A stretch of DNA of 64,000 bases from Delftia acidovorans. Lineage in GTDB: Bacteria > Pseudomonadota > Gammaproteobacteria > Burkholderiales > Burkholderiaceae_C. The stretch spans positions 36,114 through 100,113 of the forward strand of contig JAITUC010000042.1 of assembly GCA_031286585.1 (NCBI GenBank), read 5' to 3'. The notes under the pieces are model-generated. The model was not told the DNA's origin. It saw only the letters and a program-made list of their open reading frames with translations, and searched no databases. This document shows positions 16,912 through 24,953 of this stretch, in pieces (positions within the stretch are counted from its first letter, which is position 1; each line of letters starts with the position of its first letter). The translations under genes and the position numbers were made by a program.

Positions 16912-18441
16912 ATGTCCCGCACCGATAGCCCCCTGCTGCACCTGCATCCCAACGACAACGTGCTGGTCGCCAGGACCGCCCTGTCGCTGGGCCAGGAGAT
17001 TCCCGAACTGGGCGTGCGCGCCCGCGCCCAGGTGCCTGCGGGCCACAAGATCGCCGCGCGCCGCATCGCCGAGGGCGAGCAGGTGAAGAAGTACGACACC
17101 GTGATCGGCGTGGCCACGCGCGGGCTGGAGGCCGGCGACTATGTGCACAGCCACAACCTGCGCATCGTGGACTGCTACCGCGACCCGGCCTTCGGCGCCG
17201 ATGTGCGGCCCGTGGACTATGTGCCCGAGGCGCAGCGCGCCAGCTTCCAGGGCTTTGTGCGCGCCGGCGGCGGCGTGGGCACGCGCAACTTCATCGGCAT
17301 CCTGTCGTCGGTGAACTGTTCGGCCACGGTGATCAAGCGCATTGCCGCGCATTTCACGGCCGAGCGCATGGCGGCCTTTCCGAACGTGGACGGCGTGGTG
17401 GCCTTCGCCCAGACCAGCGGCTGCGGCATGTCCTCGCCCAGCGAGCATTTCGACGTGCTGCGCCGCACGCTGGCCGGCTATGCGCGCCACCCCAACCTGG
17501 CCGGCGTGCTCATCGTGGGCCTGGGCTGCGAGCGCAACCAGGTCGATGCCCTGGTGGAGTCGCAGGGCCTGAGCGAAGGCCGGCTCATGCGCACCCTGGT
17601 GATGCAGGAGGTCGGCGGCACGCGCGTGACCATCGAGGCCGGCATCCGCGCCATCGAGGAGATGCTGCCCGAGGCCGACGCCGCGCGGCGCAGCACGGTC
17701 AGCGCCAGCCATCTCAAGATCGGGCTGGAGTGCGGCGGCTCGGACGGCTTCTCGGGCATCACGGCCAACCCCGCCCTGGGCGCGGCCATGGACATCCTGG
17801 TGCGCCACGGCGGCACGGCCATCCTGTCGGAGACGCCCGAGATCCATGGCGTGGAATTCATGCTCACGCGCCGCGCCATCACGCCGGCCGTGGGCCAGAA
17901 GCTGCTGGACCGCCTGGCCTGGTGGGAGCGCTACGCGGCCGGCCAGAACGCGCAGTTCAACGGCGTGGTCGGCCACGGCAACCAGGCCGGCGGCCTGGCC
18001 AACATCTTCGAGAAATCGCTGGGCTCGGCCATGAAGGGCGGCACCACGCCGCTGCGCGCCGTCTACGAATACGCCGAGCCCATCACCGAGCCGGGCTTCG
18101 TCTTCATGGACTCGCCGGGCTACGACCCCGTGGCCTCCACGGGCCAGATTGCCAGCGGCGCGCACCTGATCTGCTTCACCACGGGGCGCGGCTCCATGTT
18201 CGGCAGCAAGCCCGCGCCCACCATCAAGCTGGCCAGCAACACGCCCATGTATCGGCGCCTGGAGGAGGACATGGACATCAACTGCGGCCTGATCGTCGAT
18301 GGCGAATGCGGCGTGCCCGAGATGGGGCAGCGCATCTTCGCGCAGATCCTGCGCCACGCCAGCGGCGAGCCCACCAAGAGCGAGGCCCTGGGCCTGGGCG
18401 ACCATGAGTTCGTGCCCTGGCACCTGGGCATCGTGAGCTGA
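16912..18441 (+). CDS. garD: Galactarate dehydratase (UxaA/GarD family)
   Basis: A 509-residue UxaA-family hydro-lyase, close to the length of E. coli GarD (523). Residues 10-85 form the SAF domain (DNVLVARTALSLGQEI, AARRIAEGEQVKKYDTVIG). The large catalytic domain starts GVGTRNFIGILSSVNCSATV near 123, with QTSGCGMSSP near 168 and a further GLECGGSDGFSGITANPALG segment near 268. It dehydrates galactarate (or a similar aldarate) to 5-keto-4-deoxyglucarate. The aldehyde dehydrogenase and HpaI-type aldolase that complete the route follow directly. UxaA (altronate dehydratase) is the alternative, but the aldolase partner favours an aldarate. Confidence 0.88.
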   Translation: MSRTDSPLLHLHPNDNVLVARTALSLGQEIPELGVRARAQVPAGHKIAARRIAEGEQVKKYDTVIGVATRGLEAGDYVHSHNLRIVDCYRDPAFGADVRPVDYVPEAQRASFQGFVRAGGGVGTRNFIGILSSVNCSATVIKRIAAHFTAERMAAFPNVDGVVAFAQTSGCGMSSPSEHFDVLRRTLAGYARHPNLAGVLIVGLGCERNQVDALVESQGLSEGRLMRTLVMQEVGGTRVTIEAGIRAIEEMLPEADAARRSTVSASHLKIGLECGGSDGFSGITANPALGAAMDILVRHGGTAILSETPEIHGVEFMLTRRAITPAVGQKLLDRLAWWERYAAGQNAQFNGVVGHGNQAGGLANIFEKSLGSAMKGGTTPLRAVYEYAEPITEPGFVFMDSPGYDPVASTGQIASGAHLICFTTGRGSMFGSKPAPTIKLASNTPMYRRLEEDMDINCGLIVDGECGVPEMGQRIFAQILRHASGEPTKSEALGLGDHEFVPWHLGIVS

Positions 18442-18475
18442 GATGCCCCCTCCACCCCCTGCATCCACCGATTCC

Positions 18476-19981
18476 ATGCCACTGACCCTGACCCGCCCCG
18501 AGCTGCTGCGCAGCGCCAACTTCATCGCCGGCCAATGGACGAATGCGACTGCGACTGCGACTGCGACGGCCACGCCCGCCGCACCCGCCCCGCGCCTGGC
18601 CGTGACCGACCCCGCAACGGGCGCACTGATCACCGAGGTGCCCGACTCCGGCGCCGCCGAGGCCCGCGCCGCGCTGGACGCCGCGCATGCCGCCTTCCCC
18701 GCCTGGCGCAAGACGCCCGCCAAACAGCGCGCCGCCATCATCAAGCGCTGGAACGACCTGGTGCTGGCCCACCAGGACGACCTGGGCCGCCTCATCAGCC
18801 GCGAGCAGGGCAAGCCCCTGGCCGAGGGCAAGGGCGAGGTCGTCTACGCGGCCAGCTACATCGAATGGTTCGCCGAAGAGGCCACGCGCATGAATGGCGA
18901 GATCATTCCCGCGCCCGTGCCGGGCCGGCGCATGTTTGCGCTGCGCGAGCCCGTGGGCGTGGTGGCCGCCATCACGCCCTGGAACTTTCCGGCCGCCATG
19001 ATCGCCCGCAAGATCGCGCCCGCGCTGGCCGCCGGCTGCACCGTGGTCTGCAAGCCCGCAGAAGACACGCCGCTGACCTCGCTGGCCCTGGTGCTGCTGG
19101 CCCAGGAGGCGGGCGTGCCGGCCGGCGTGCTCAACATCGTCACGGCCTCGCGCGAGAAGACGCCCGAGGTGGTGGATGTCTGGCTGGACGATGCGCGCGT
19201 GCGCAAGATCACCTTCACGGGCTCCACGCCCGTGGGCAAGCACCTGGCGCGGCGCAGCGCCGACACGCTCAAGAAGCTCTCGCTGGAGCTGGGCGGCAAT
19301 GCGCCCTTCATCGTCTTCGAGGACGCCGACATCGATGCCGCCGTCGAAGGCTTCATGGCCGCCAAGTTCCGCAATGGCGGCCAGACCTGCGTGTGCCCCA
19401 ACCGCGTCTTCGTGCACCGCAGCGTGCACGACGCGTTCGCGCAGAAGCTGGCCGCGCGCGTGGCCGCGCTGCATGTGGGCCCGGCCACCGACCCGGCCTC
19501 GCAGATCGGCCCCATGATCAATGCGCGTGCCGTGGAAAAGATCGAGCGCCATGTGCAGGATGCCGTGGCGCGCGGCGCCAGGGTGCTCACGGGCGGCAGG
19601 CGCCTGGATGCCCTGGGCGCCAACTACTACGCGCCCACCGTGCTCACGGGCGCCGACGCCAGCATGGCCTGCGCCTGCGAGGAAACCTTCGGCCCCGTGG
19701 CACCGCTCACCGTCTTCGACAGCGAGCAGGAAGTCATCGCCGCCGCCAATGACACGCCCTTCGGCCTGGCCGCCTACTTCTACAGCAACGACGCACGCCG
19801 CATCTGGCGCATGGCCGATGCATTGGAGACCGGCATCGTCGGCATCAACGAAGGCGCACTGGCCGCCGAGGCAGCGCCCTTCGGCGGCGTCAAGGAATCG
19901 GGCTACGGCCGCGAGGGCTCCACCCACGGCCTGGAGGACTACCTGCACACCAAGTACGTCTGCCAGGGTCTGCTGGACTGA
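18476..19981 (+). CDS. NAD(P)-dependent semialdehyde dehydrogenase (GabD/KGSADH type)
   Basis: A 501-residue aldehyde dehydrogenase. Landmarks are ITPWNFPAAMIARKIAPALAAG near 160, FTGSTPVGKHLA near 240, catalytic ELGGNAPFIVFEDAD near 265 and catalytic Cys in NGGQTCVCPNRV near 299. The sequence resembles succinate-semialdehyde and alpha-ketoglutarate-semialdehyde dehydrogenases. In this operon it likely oxidises a semialdehyde made during aldarate breakdown. The ATG at 18476 starts the family-like MPLTLTRPELLRSANFIAGQW; an upstream ATG at 18443 would overlap the dehydratase end more closely. Residues 22-32 are an unusual Ala-Thr repeat encoded by a hexanucleotide repeat. Confidence 0.9.
   Translation: MPLTLTRPELLRSANFIAGQWTNATATATATATPAAPAPRLAVTDPATGALITEVPDSGAAEARAALDAAHAAFPAWRKTPAKQRAAIIKRWNDLVLAHQDDLGRLISREQGKPLAEGKGEVVYAASYIEWFAEEATRMNGEIIPAPVPGRRMFALREPVGVVAAITPWNFPAAMIARKIAPALAAGCTVVCKPAEDTPLTSLALVLLAQEAGVPAGVLNIVTASREKTPEVVDVWLDDARVRKITFTGSTPVGKHLARRSADTLKKLSLELGGNAPFIVFEDADIDAAVEGFMAAKFRNGGQTCVCPNRVFVHRSVHDAFAQKLAARVAALHVGPATDPASQIGPMINARAVEKIERHVQDAVARGARVLTGGRRLDALGANYYAPTVLTGADASMACACEETFGPVAPLTVFDSEQEVIAAANDTPFGLAAYFYSNDARRIWRMADALETGIVGINEGALAAEAAPFGGVKESGYGREGSTHGLEDYLHTKYVCQGLLD
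18545..18568 (+). repeat. In-frame GCGACT hexanucleotide repeat inside the dehydrogenase gene
   Basis: Three perfect GCGACT units plus GCGACG encode Ala-Thr four times in the N-terminal linker. Slippage by one unit would keep the frame and only change linker length. Confidence 0.8.
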
Positions 19982-20019
19982 GCCCGCCTGCCCCTCCACC
20001 CGCCGAAATCACCGAACAC

Positions 20020-20826
20020 ATGCCCGCACACAACCCCTTCAAATCCGCCCTGGCCGCAGGCCAGCCCCGCATCGGCCTGTGGCTGTCCATGGCCGACCCC
20101 TACCTGGCCGAGGCCGCCGCCACCTGCGGCTATGACTGGCTGCTGATCGACGGCGAGCACGCGCCCAACGACGTGCGCAGCACCCTGGCCGCGCTGCAGG
20201 CCGTGGCCCCGCACCCGGCCCAGGCCGTGGTGCGCGTGGTCGAAGGCAGCACGGCCCTGGTCAAGCAGATGCTGGACATAGGGGCCACCACCTTGCTCGT
20301 GCCCATGGTAGACACGGCCGAACAGGCGCGCGCCGTGGTATCCGCCACGCGCTACCCGCCGCTGGGCGTGCGCGGCGTGGGCAGCGCCGTGGGCCGCGCA
20401 TCGCAGTGGAGCGCACGCGCCGACTACCTGAACGTGGCCGACGACGAGGTCTGCCTGCTGGTGCAGGCCGAGACCGTGGCCGCGCTGCACAACCTGGCGG
20501 ACATCTGTGCGGTGGACGGCGTGCACGGCGTCTTCATCGGCCCCGCCGACCTGGCCGCCTCCATGGGCCACCGCGGCAACCCCGGCCACCCCGAGGTGCA
20601 GGCCGCCATCGAGGGCGCCATGAAGACCATCATCGCCAGCGGCAAGGCGGCCGGCACCCTGACCTCGGACCCGGCGCTGGCCCGGCGCTACCTGGACCTG
20701 GGCTGCAGCTTCGTGGCCGTGGGCGTGGATGTGCTGCTGTTTGCCAACGCGGCGCGCAGGCTGCGGGGGCAGTTCGAGGATTCGCCGGTGGCCGCGCCTG
20801 CACAGCAGGCAGGCGCGGTGTATTGA
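20020..20826 (+). CDS. HpaI/HpcH-family class II aldolase
   Basis: A 268-residue metal-dependent aldolase. Family marks are GYDWLLIDGEHAPND near 37, an Arg in the VVRVVEG strand near 72, the glycine-rich GVRGVG near 120, QAETVAALHNLADI near 148 and GVFIGPADLAASMG near 170. HpaI-type aldolases split 4-hydroxy-2-oxoheptanedioate or 5-keto-4-deoxyglucarate to pyruvate plus an aldehyde (succinic or tartronic semialdehyde). With galactarate dehydratase two genes upstream, 2-dehydro-3-deoxyglucarate aldolase (GarL-like) is the most likely role. It is the last gene of the operon; the next gene converges on it with a 1-bp gap. Confidence 0.9.
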   Translation: MPAHNPFKSALAAGQPRIGLWLSMADPYLAEAAATCGYDWLLIDGEHAPNDVRSTLAALQAVAPHPAQAVVRVVEGSTALVKQMLDIGATTLLVPMVDTAEQARAVVSATRYPPLGVRGVGSAVGRASQWSARADYLNVADDEVCLLVQAETVAALHNLADICAVDGVHGVFIGPADLAASMGHRGNPGHPEVQAAIEGAMKTIIASGKAAGTLTSDPALARRYLDLGCSFVAVGVDVLLFANAARRLRGQFEDSPVAAPAQQAGAVY

Positions 20827-20827
20827 A

Positions 20828-21160
20828 TCAAGCCGCCACCAGCCAGGCCAGCAGCCCGGCGGCCGCCGCAGCGACCGCCACGCGCCGCGCGAACTGCGGC
20901 GCATAGGTCAGCAGCAGGCCCAGGGCCAGGGCCGCCAAGGTCAGCAGGCCCAGCCAGGCGGCCACTGCCACCGAGACATTCCAGCGCAGCAGGCAGGGCG
21001 CCAGCGACACGGCCAGCAGCGCATGGCCGGCCAGCCGCCAGGCCTGGAGACGTGCGGGCGCCAGGCCTTCGGTGCCCAACTGGTCCTGGTGCCGGTCCAT
21101 GGACGCGGCGATGACGGCAAAGCCTGCAAAGGCCAGAAACAGGGTGGCAAGAATCATCAT
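20828..21160 (-). CDS. DUF3325 family small membrane protein (siderophore uptake associated)
   Basis: A 110-residue inner-membrane protein with three hydrophobic segments (residues 2-22, 45-75 and 80-105) and little else, matching the DUF3325 type found beside ferrisiderophore PepSY proteins. Its start overlaps the PepSY gene stop by 4 bp (ATGA). It is the last gene of a three-gene iron-regulated operon. Comparable small membrane partners in pseudomonads assist the reductase that frees iron from siderophores in the periplasm; here that role is inferred from context. Confidence 0.75.
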   Translation of the reverse strand: MMILATLFLAFAGFAVIAASMDRHQDQLGTEGLAPARLQAWRLAGHALLAVSLAPCLLRWNVSVAVAAWLGLLTLAALALGLLLTYAPQFARRVAVAAAAAGLLAWLVAA

Positions 21161-22800
21161 GAAGCGCGCTCCAGCGTGGGGGCTTGGCTGGCGGCGCGGG
21201 CTTGCGCACGCGACATGGCGGCAGTCGCCGGCTTGCCGCGCAGCAGCCACCAGGCCACCACGCCGTGGATGGCGGCCAGGCCCAGCATCAGCAGCTCGAA
21301 GCTGGCGATGCTCCACTGCCCGTTGGCCATGGTGTGCACCAGCGATGCACCGCCCGTCAGCACGTTGAGCAGGGGCAGCAGCGCATACAGCATGGCCGCC
21401 AGCGCCATCTGCTGCAGCCAGGCATTGCGGTGCGAGACGAGCAGCGGATGCAGCAGGCACAGCAGCCAGATCAGGAAGAAGCCGTTGATTTCCCAGTCGG
21501 CACGCCCTTCCATGGGCACGGGCAGCAGCCGGTTGAGCCAGAAGAAGCCGGCCACGGCCACCGACAGGCCTGCGATGGAGCCCACGTTGAGCACCTCCAC
21601 CAGACGGTGGCCGAAGGGCGTGCGGCCCAGCTTGCGGCGCTCGGGCATGCGCTTGACCACCCACAGCACCATGCCGGACGCGGCCATGAAGGTTCCGACC
21701 ACGCCACTGAGCAGCAGCAGCCAGCGCATGGCCGGCCCGGCAAAGCGGCCCAGGTGCATGCCGGTGATCACGTTGCCGGTGGCGCGCACCCAGGAGATGG
21801 CGGGCGCCTCGGGGCTGGCCTGCAACTGGCCTGTCACGCCGTCGAAGCGCAGGGTCTCGGACTGGCCCCGGTTGATGAGGCTCATGCCGCCGCCTTCGCG
21901 CAGCTCGACCAACGCGCGCGAGGTGCCGGGCGCGTTGACGGTGATGCTGCCCACGCCGTGCTCGGGCCAGCGGCGCGCGCCCTCGGCCATCATGGGCGCG
22001 ATATCGGCCAGCGCGGCAGCCTGGCGCTCCTGCCTGCCGCCGCGCGCGCCCGGGCCCTGGTTGGCCGCCTGACCGCGCGCACCCCGCACATCGGCGAAAT
22101 AGGCATTGGTATCGCCGTTGTAGGCCGCCTGTATGCCCCAGGGCATGAGGATGAACATCAGCAGCACCAGGCCGCTGAAAGTGATGACGATGTGGAACGG
22201 CAGGGCCAGCACGGCCGTGGCGTTGTGCGCGTCCAGCCAGGAGCGCTGGCCCTTGCGCGGGCGGAAGGTGAAGAAGTCCGTGAAGATCTTCTTGTGCGTG
22301 ATCACGCCCGTGATGATGGCCACGAACATCAGCATGGTGGCAAAGCCCACGATCCAGCGGCCCCAGATGCGCGGCATGGCGTGCAGTTCGAAGTGGAAGC
22401 GGTAGAAGAAGTTGCCGGCGCGTGTCTCGCGCGGCTCCAGCCTCTCGCCCGTGGCGGCGTCGATCTCGGCGCGCCTGGTGCCTGCGCGGCCCGTGGCGGC
22501 GCCGGGCTCTCGCCAGGATGCGGCCACCGCCACCTGGCGCGGGCCGGGCAGGCCCAGCGTCCAGGTCGTGGCCTCCGGTGCGATGCGCTGCATGGCGTTC
22601 AGTGCGCGCTGCGCGGTGTCGGCGTCCTGCACCGAGCCGTGCAGCTCGGGCCGCATCCAGTCGTTGATCTCGTCGCGGAAATAGCTCAGGGTGCCCGTGA
22701 AGAACACCGCGTAAAGCAGCCAGCCCAGCAGCAGGCCGCTCCAGGTGTGCAGCCAGGACATGGACTGGCGCAGTCCCTCGGGTTTGCCGTCCGTCCTCAT
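21157..22800 (-). CDS. PepSY-associated transmembrane protein, probable ferrisiderophore reductase (FpvG-like)
   Basis: A 547-residue inner-membrane protein. It starts with LRQSMSWLHTWSGLLLGWLLYAVFFTGTLSYF, the PepSY-TM signature with the conserved His in helix 1. Further segments are WIVGFATMLMFVAIITGVITHKK near 168, NATAVLALPFHIVITFSGLVLL near 205 and three or four C-terminal helices after residue 360. Between helices lie periplasmic PepSY-like domains. The family includes FpvG, which reduces iron in imported ferripyoverdine. It sits between DUF3649 and DUF3325 genes with 4-bp overlaps on both sides, and a Fur box lies upstream of the operon. Confidence 0.85.
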   Translation of the reverse strand: MRTDGKPEGLRQSMSWLHTWSGLLLGWLLYAVFFTGTLSYFRDEINDWMRPELHGSVQDADTAQRALNAMQRIAPEATTWTLGLPGPRQVAVAASWREPGAATGRAGTRRAEIDAATGERLEPRETRAGNFFYRFHFELHAMPRIWGRWIVGFATMLMFVAIITGVITHKKIFTDFFTFRPRKGQRSWLDAHNATAVLALPFHIVITFSGLVLLMFILMPWGIQAAYNGDTNAYFADVRGARGQAANQGPGARGGRQERQAAALADIAPMMAEGARRWPEHGVGSITVNAPGTSRALVELREGGGMSLINRGQSETLRFDGVTGQLQASPEAPAISWVRATGNVITGMHLGRFAGPAMRWLLLLSGVVGTFMAASGMVLWVVKRMPERRKLGRTPFGHRLVEVLNVGSIAGLSVAVAGFFWLNRLLPVPMEGRADWEINGFFLIWLLCLLHPLLVSHRNAWLQQMALAAMLYALLPLLNVLTGGASLVHTMANGQWSIASFELLMLGLAAIHGVVAWWLLRGKPATAAMSRAQARAASQAPTLERAS

Positions 22801-23123
22801 GCGGCGGCTCCGTTCGACAGCACCCAGGCCAGAAGTCCCAGGCCCGCGCCCGGCAGGCCGATCACGGCCCAGGCGCGCCAGGCGCTGGCGCAGCCGAAGG
22901 CCCACATGGCCGCCACGGCGTAGATGATGAAGGCCAGCAGGGTCGAGCCCAGCGCCGCATCGGCCCGTTCCACGCCCAGCCAGACCATGGCGCGCGCGCC
23001 CGTGGCGGCGCAGGCGGCCGACAGCAGATAGCCGCCGCCGATCGCCGCCAAGGCGCGCGAGGCCACGGCCACGCGGTAGCGCAGCAAGGATGGAGAGGAC
23101 CCTCCCGGGGTCGAGGCTTGCAT
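22797..23123 (-). CDS. DUF3649 family small membrane protein, first gene of iron-regulated trio
   Basis: A 108-residue protein with three hydrophobic stretches (residues 25-48, 56-76 and 82-103) of the DUF3649 type, which occurs with PepSY and DUF3325 proteins in siderophore loci. It overlaps the PepSY gene by 4 bp and is the first gene after the Fur box. GGTCATCCCC lies just before the ATG, giving only a weak ribosome site. Function is known only through association. Confidence 0.72.
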   Translation of the reverse strand: MQASTPGGSSPSLLRYRVAVASRALAAIGGGYLLSAACAATGARAMVWLGVERADAALGSTLLAFIIYAVAAMWAFGCASAWRAWAVIGLPGAGLGLLAWVLSNGAAA

Positions 23124-23279
23124 GGGGATGACCTTTCTTGCGGATCGTTGCCTGTCATGGACGCCGCGGACACCGCGCGCAGGCCCGGACGGACAAAGGC
23201 GCCACAACAGTTCAAGGTCTGTGCGGCGCCGGGCGTTGGCCGCGCGCCTGGAGCACGCCGCCTTTCAAAGAGCGGGAAT

Positions 23280-23298
23280 GATAATGATTTTTATTACC
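23280..23298 (-). promoter_or_regulatory. Fur box upstream of the DUF3649-PepSY-DUF3325 operon
   Basis: GATAATGATTTTTATTACC matches the 19-bp Fur consensus GATAATGATAATCATTATC at 15 positions by my count. It sits 157 bp before the DUF3649 start in an AT-rich spot and should silence the operon when iron is plentiful. Confidence 0.75.
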
Positions 23299-23375
23299 CG
23301 AGTCATCTAAAGAAATGCAAAGCCGGCCGACCGCTGCCGGCTCCGCTTTCCAGTTCCGCTCTCTTGCCCCGCTCT

Positions 23376-24290
23376 CTAGCTCCGCTTGGTCCCCGCCAGC
23401 CAGCGCCCGCCGAACTGGTTGATCACCATGCCCGCCAGCACGGCCAGGGTGCCCATCCATTGCATGGGCGTGGGCCGCTCGCCCAGCAGCAACATGGCCG
23501 AGACCAGGCCCACCACGGGCACCATCAGCGACAGCGGCGCCACCGTGCCGGCCGCATAGCGCTGCAGCAGCCGCGTCCACAGACCATAGCCCAGCAGCGT
23601 GGCCAGCAGCGCCAGGTACAGGATGGAGGCCACGGCGGTCAGGTCGATCCCCGCCAGTTGCTGCACGACCGAACCCGCGCCATCGGTCCAGACGGCCAGG
23701 GCCATCAGCGGCGCAATGGGAAAGATGCTGCTCCAGACGATGAAGGGGAAAGGCTCGTAGGGGCCGCTGCGCGCCGCATAGCGCGTGATCATGTTGGACA
23801 CGGCCCACATGCAGGCTGCGCCCACGGTCAGCAAAAAGCCCGCCAGGGTCATGGCGTTGTCGCCCTCGCCATGGGCGCTGCCAATGGCAACCAGCCCGCC
23901 CAACGACACCACCAGTCCCAGCCAGTGCCAGATGCGCGCGGGCTCGCCCAGCAGGAAGGCCGCCAGCAGCAGCGTGACGAAGGCCTGCGTCTGCAGCACC
24001 ACCGAGGCCATGCCGGCCGGCATGCCCAGCTTCAGGCCCAGGAACAGCATGCCGAACTGGCCCACGCCCTGCACCAGACCATAGGCGGCCAGAAAGCGCC
24101 AGCCCACCGAGCTGGGCGGACGCACGAACAGCAAAAAGGGCAGCGACGCCACCACGAATCGCAGCGCGCTCAGCAGCATGGGCGACAGCGTCAGCAATCC
24201 GAACTTCATGGCCACGAAGTTGGTGCCCCAGATCAGAATGACCAGCAGCGCACGCGCCCAGTCGCCACGGCTCAGGTGCTGCGCGGTCAT
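23376..24290 (-). CDS. EamA/DMT-family exporter
   Basis: A 304-residue drug/metabolite transporter with ten predicted helices in two EamA repeats (residues 10-140 and 150-290). The first begins ALLVILIWGTNFVAMKFGL, the typical EamA start; the second contains AVSNMITRYAARSG near 165 and ends PTPMQWMGTLAVLAGMVINQFG. It resembles the O-acetylserine/cysteine exporter type, but substrates of this family are not predictable. It stands alone on the minus strand between the Fur box region and the DUF1641 operon terminator. Confidence 0.85.
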   Translation of the reverse strand: MTAQHLSRGDWARALLVILIWGTNFVAMKFGLLTLSPMLLSALRFVVASLPFLLFVRPPSSVGWRFLAAYGLVQGVGQFGMLFLGLKLGMPAGMASVVLQTQAFVTLLLAAFLLGEPARIWHWLGLVVSLGGLVAIGSAHGEGDNAMTLAGFLLTVGAACMWAVSNMITRYAARSGPYEPFPFIVWSSIFPIAPLMALAVWTDGAGSVVQQLAGIDLTAVASILYLALLATLLGYGLWTRLLQRYAAGTVAPLSLMVPVVGLVSAMLLLGERPTPMQWMGTLAVLAGMVINQFGGRWLAGTKRS

Positions 24291-24384
24291 GCCCTGCCCT
24301 CGGTGCAGCGGGGCCTGCAATGGTCAGGGACAGCGGCCGGCAGCACCGGCAAGGAACAGGAAGAAGGCATGGAGGGCAATGGGC

Positions 24385-24415
24385 AAAAAGAAAAGGGGCG
24401 GATCACATCCGCCCC
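24385..24415 (-). terminator. Rho-independent terminator of the SQR/DUF1641 operon
   Basis: On the minus strand GGGGCGGAT-GTG-ATCCGCCCC is followed by TTTTCTTTTT. It lies 60 bp past the DUF1641 stop. Confidence 0.85.
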
Positions 24416-24474
24416 CGGCGTTTGTACCACCGCAGCCCCTGCGCTGCCGGGCGGCCGTGGCTCGGCCCTGCGCT

Positions 24475-24903
24475 TCAGTCCGCCGTGTAGTCGATGGGGT
24501 CGTGGGCATGCTGGCGCCCCAGAGCACCGGCCATGGCCAGCATGAAGGCCAGGCCGCGCCGCACATCGGGCTCGCGCGCCATGCGCATCAGGCCGATCAG
24601 GGAGGGCGTCTCTTCCATGGCCTGCACCTGGGCCGCCGCCATGCGTGCGGCATTGCCCGCGGCCCAGGCCCCGCCCACGCCATCCTCGAAGGCCTTGGCG
24701 ACCTTCTCGACCATGTAGTCGTCTGCCATGTCCACCAGGTCCGCCGTGGCCGACAGCAGATCGACCACGCGGTTCAGGCGCCGGCCGGCCAGCAGCGGCT
24801 CCAGCTTGCCCATCAGCTCGGCCGGGCCTTGCAGCGCGGCATCGTCCTGCAGCAGGCCGCCGGCCGCGGGCTGCGCCACGGGAATGTCGGAAGCGATGTT
24901 CAT
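24475..24903 (-). CDS. DUF1641 domain protein
   Basis: A 142-residue protein with the DUF1641 pattern: LAGRRLNRVVDLLSATADLVDMADDYMVEKVAKAFED in the middle (residues 40-76) and a C-terminal helical part with PSLIGLMRMAREPDVRRGLAFMLAMAGALG. DUF1641 proteins are commonly encoded next to SQR-like flavoproteins or formate dehydrogenase genes, but their role is unknown. It follows the flavoprotein gene by 50 bp and carries a GGAG site before the start. Co-expression with the SQR-like enzyme is likely. Confidence 0.8.
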   Translation of the reverse strand: MNIASDIPVAQPAAGGLLQDDAALQGPAELMGKLEPLLAGRRLNRVVDLLSATADLVDMADDYMVEKVAKAFEDGVGGAWAAGNAARMAAAQVQAMEETPSLIGLMRMAREPDVRRGLAFMLAMAGALGRQHAHDPIDYTAD

Positions 24904-24953
24904 CTCGGTGCTCCTTGTATTCGTGCTTCGGAGAAAGGCAGGGATGCCGCGCC

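Noticed and set aside
16672..18831. Long open frames opposite the galactarate dehydratase and aldehyde dehydrogenase genes
   Set aside because: They mirror real genes with strong motifs; in DNA this GC-rich the opposite strand is often open. Their translations are low-complexity Arg/Ala/His/Gln strings with no family signature.
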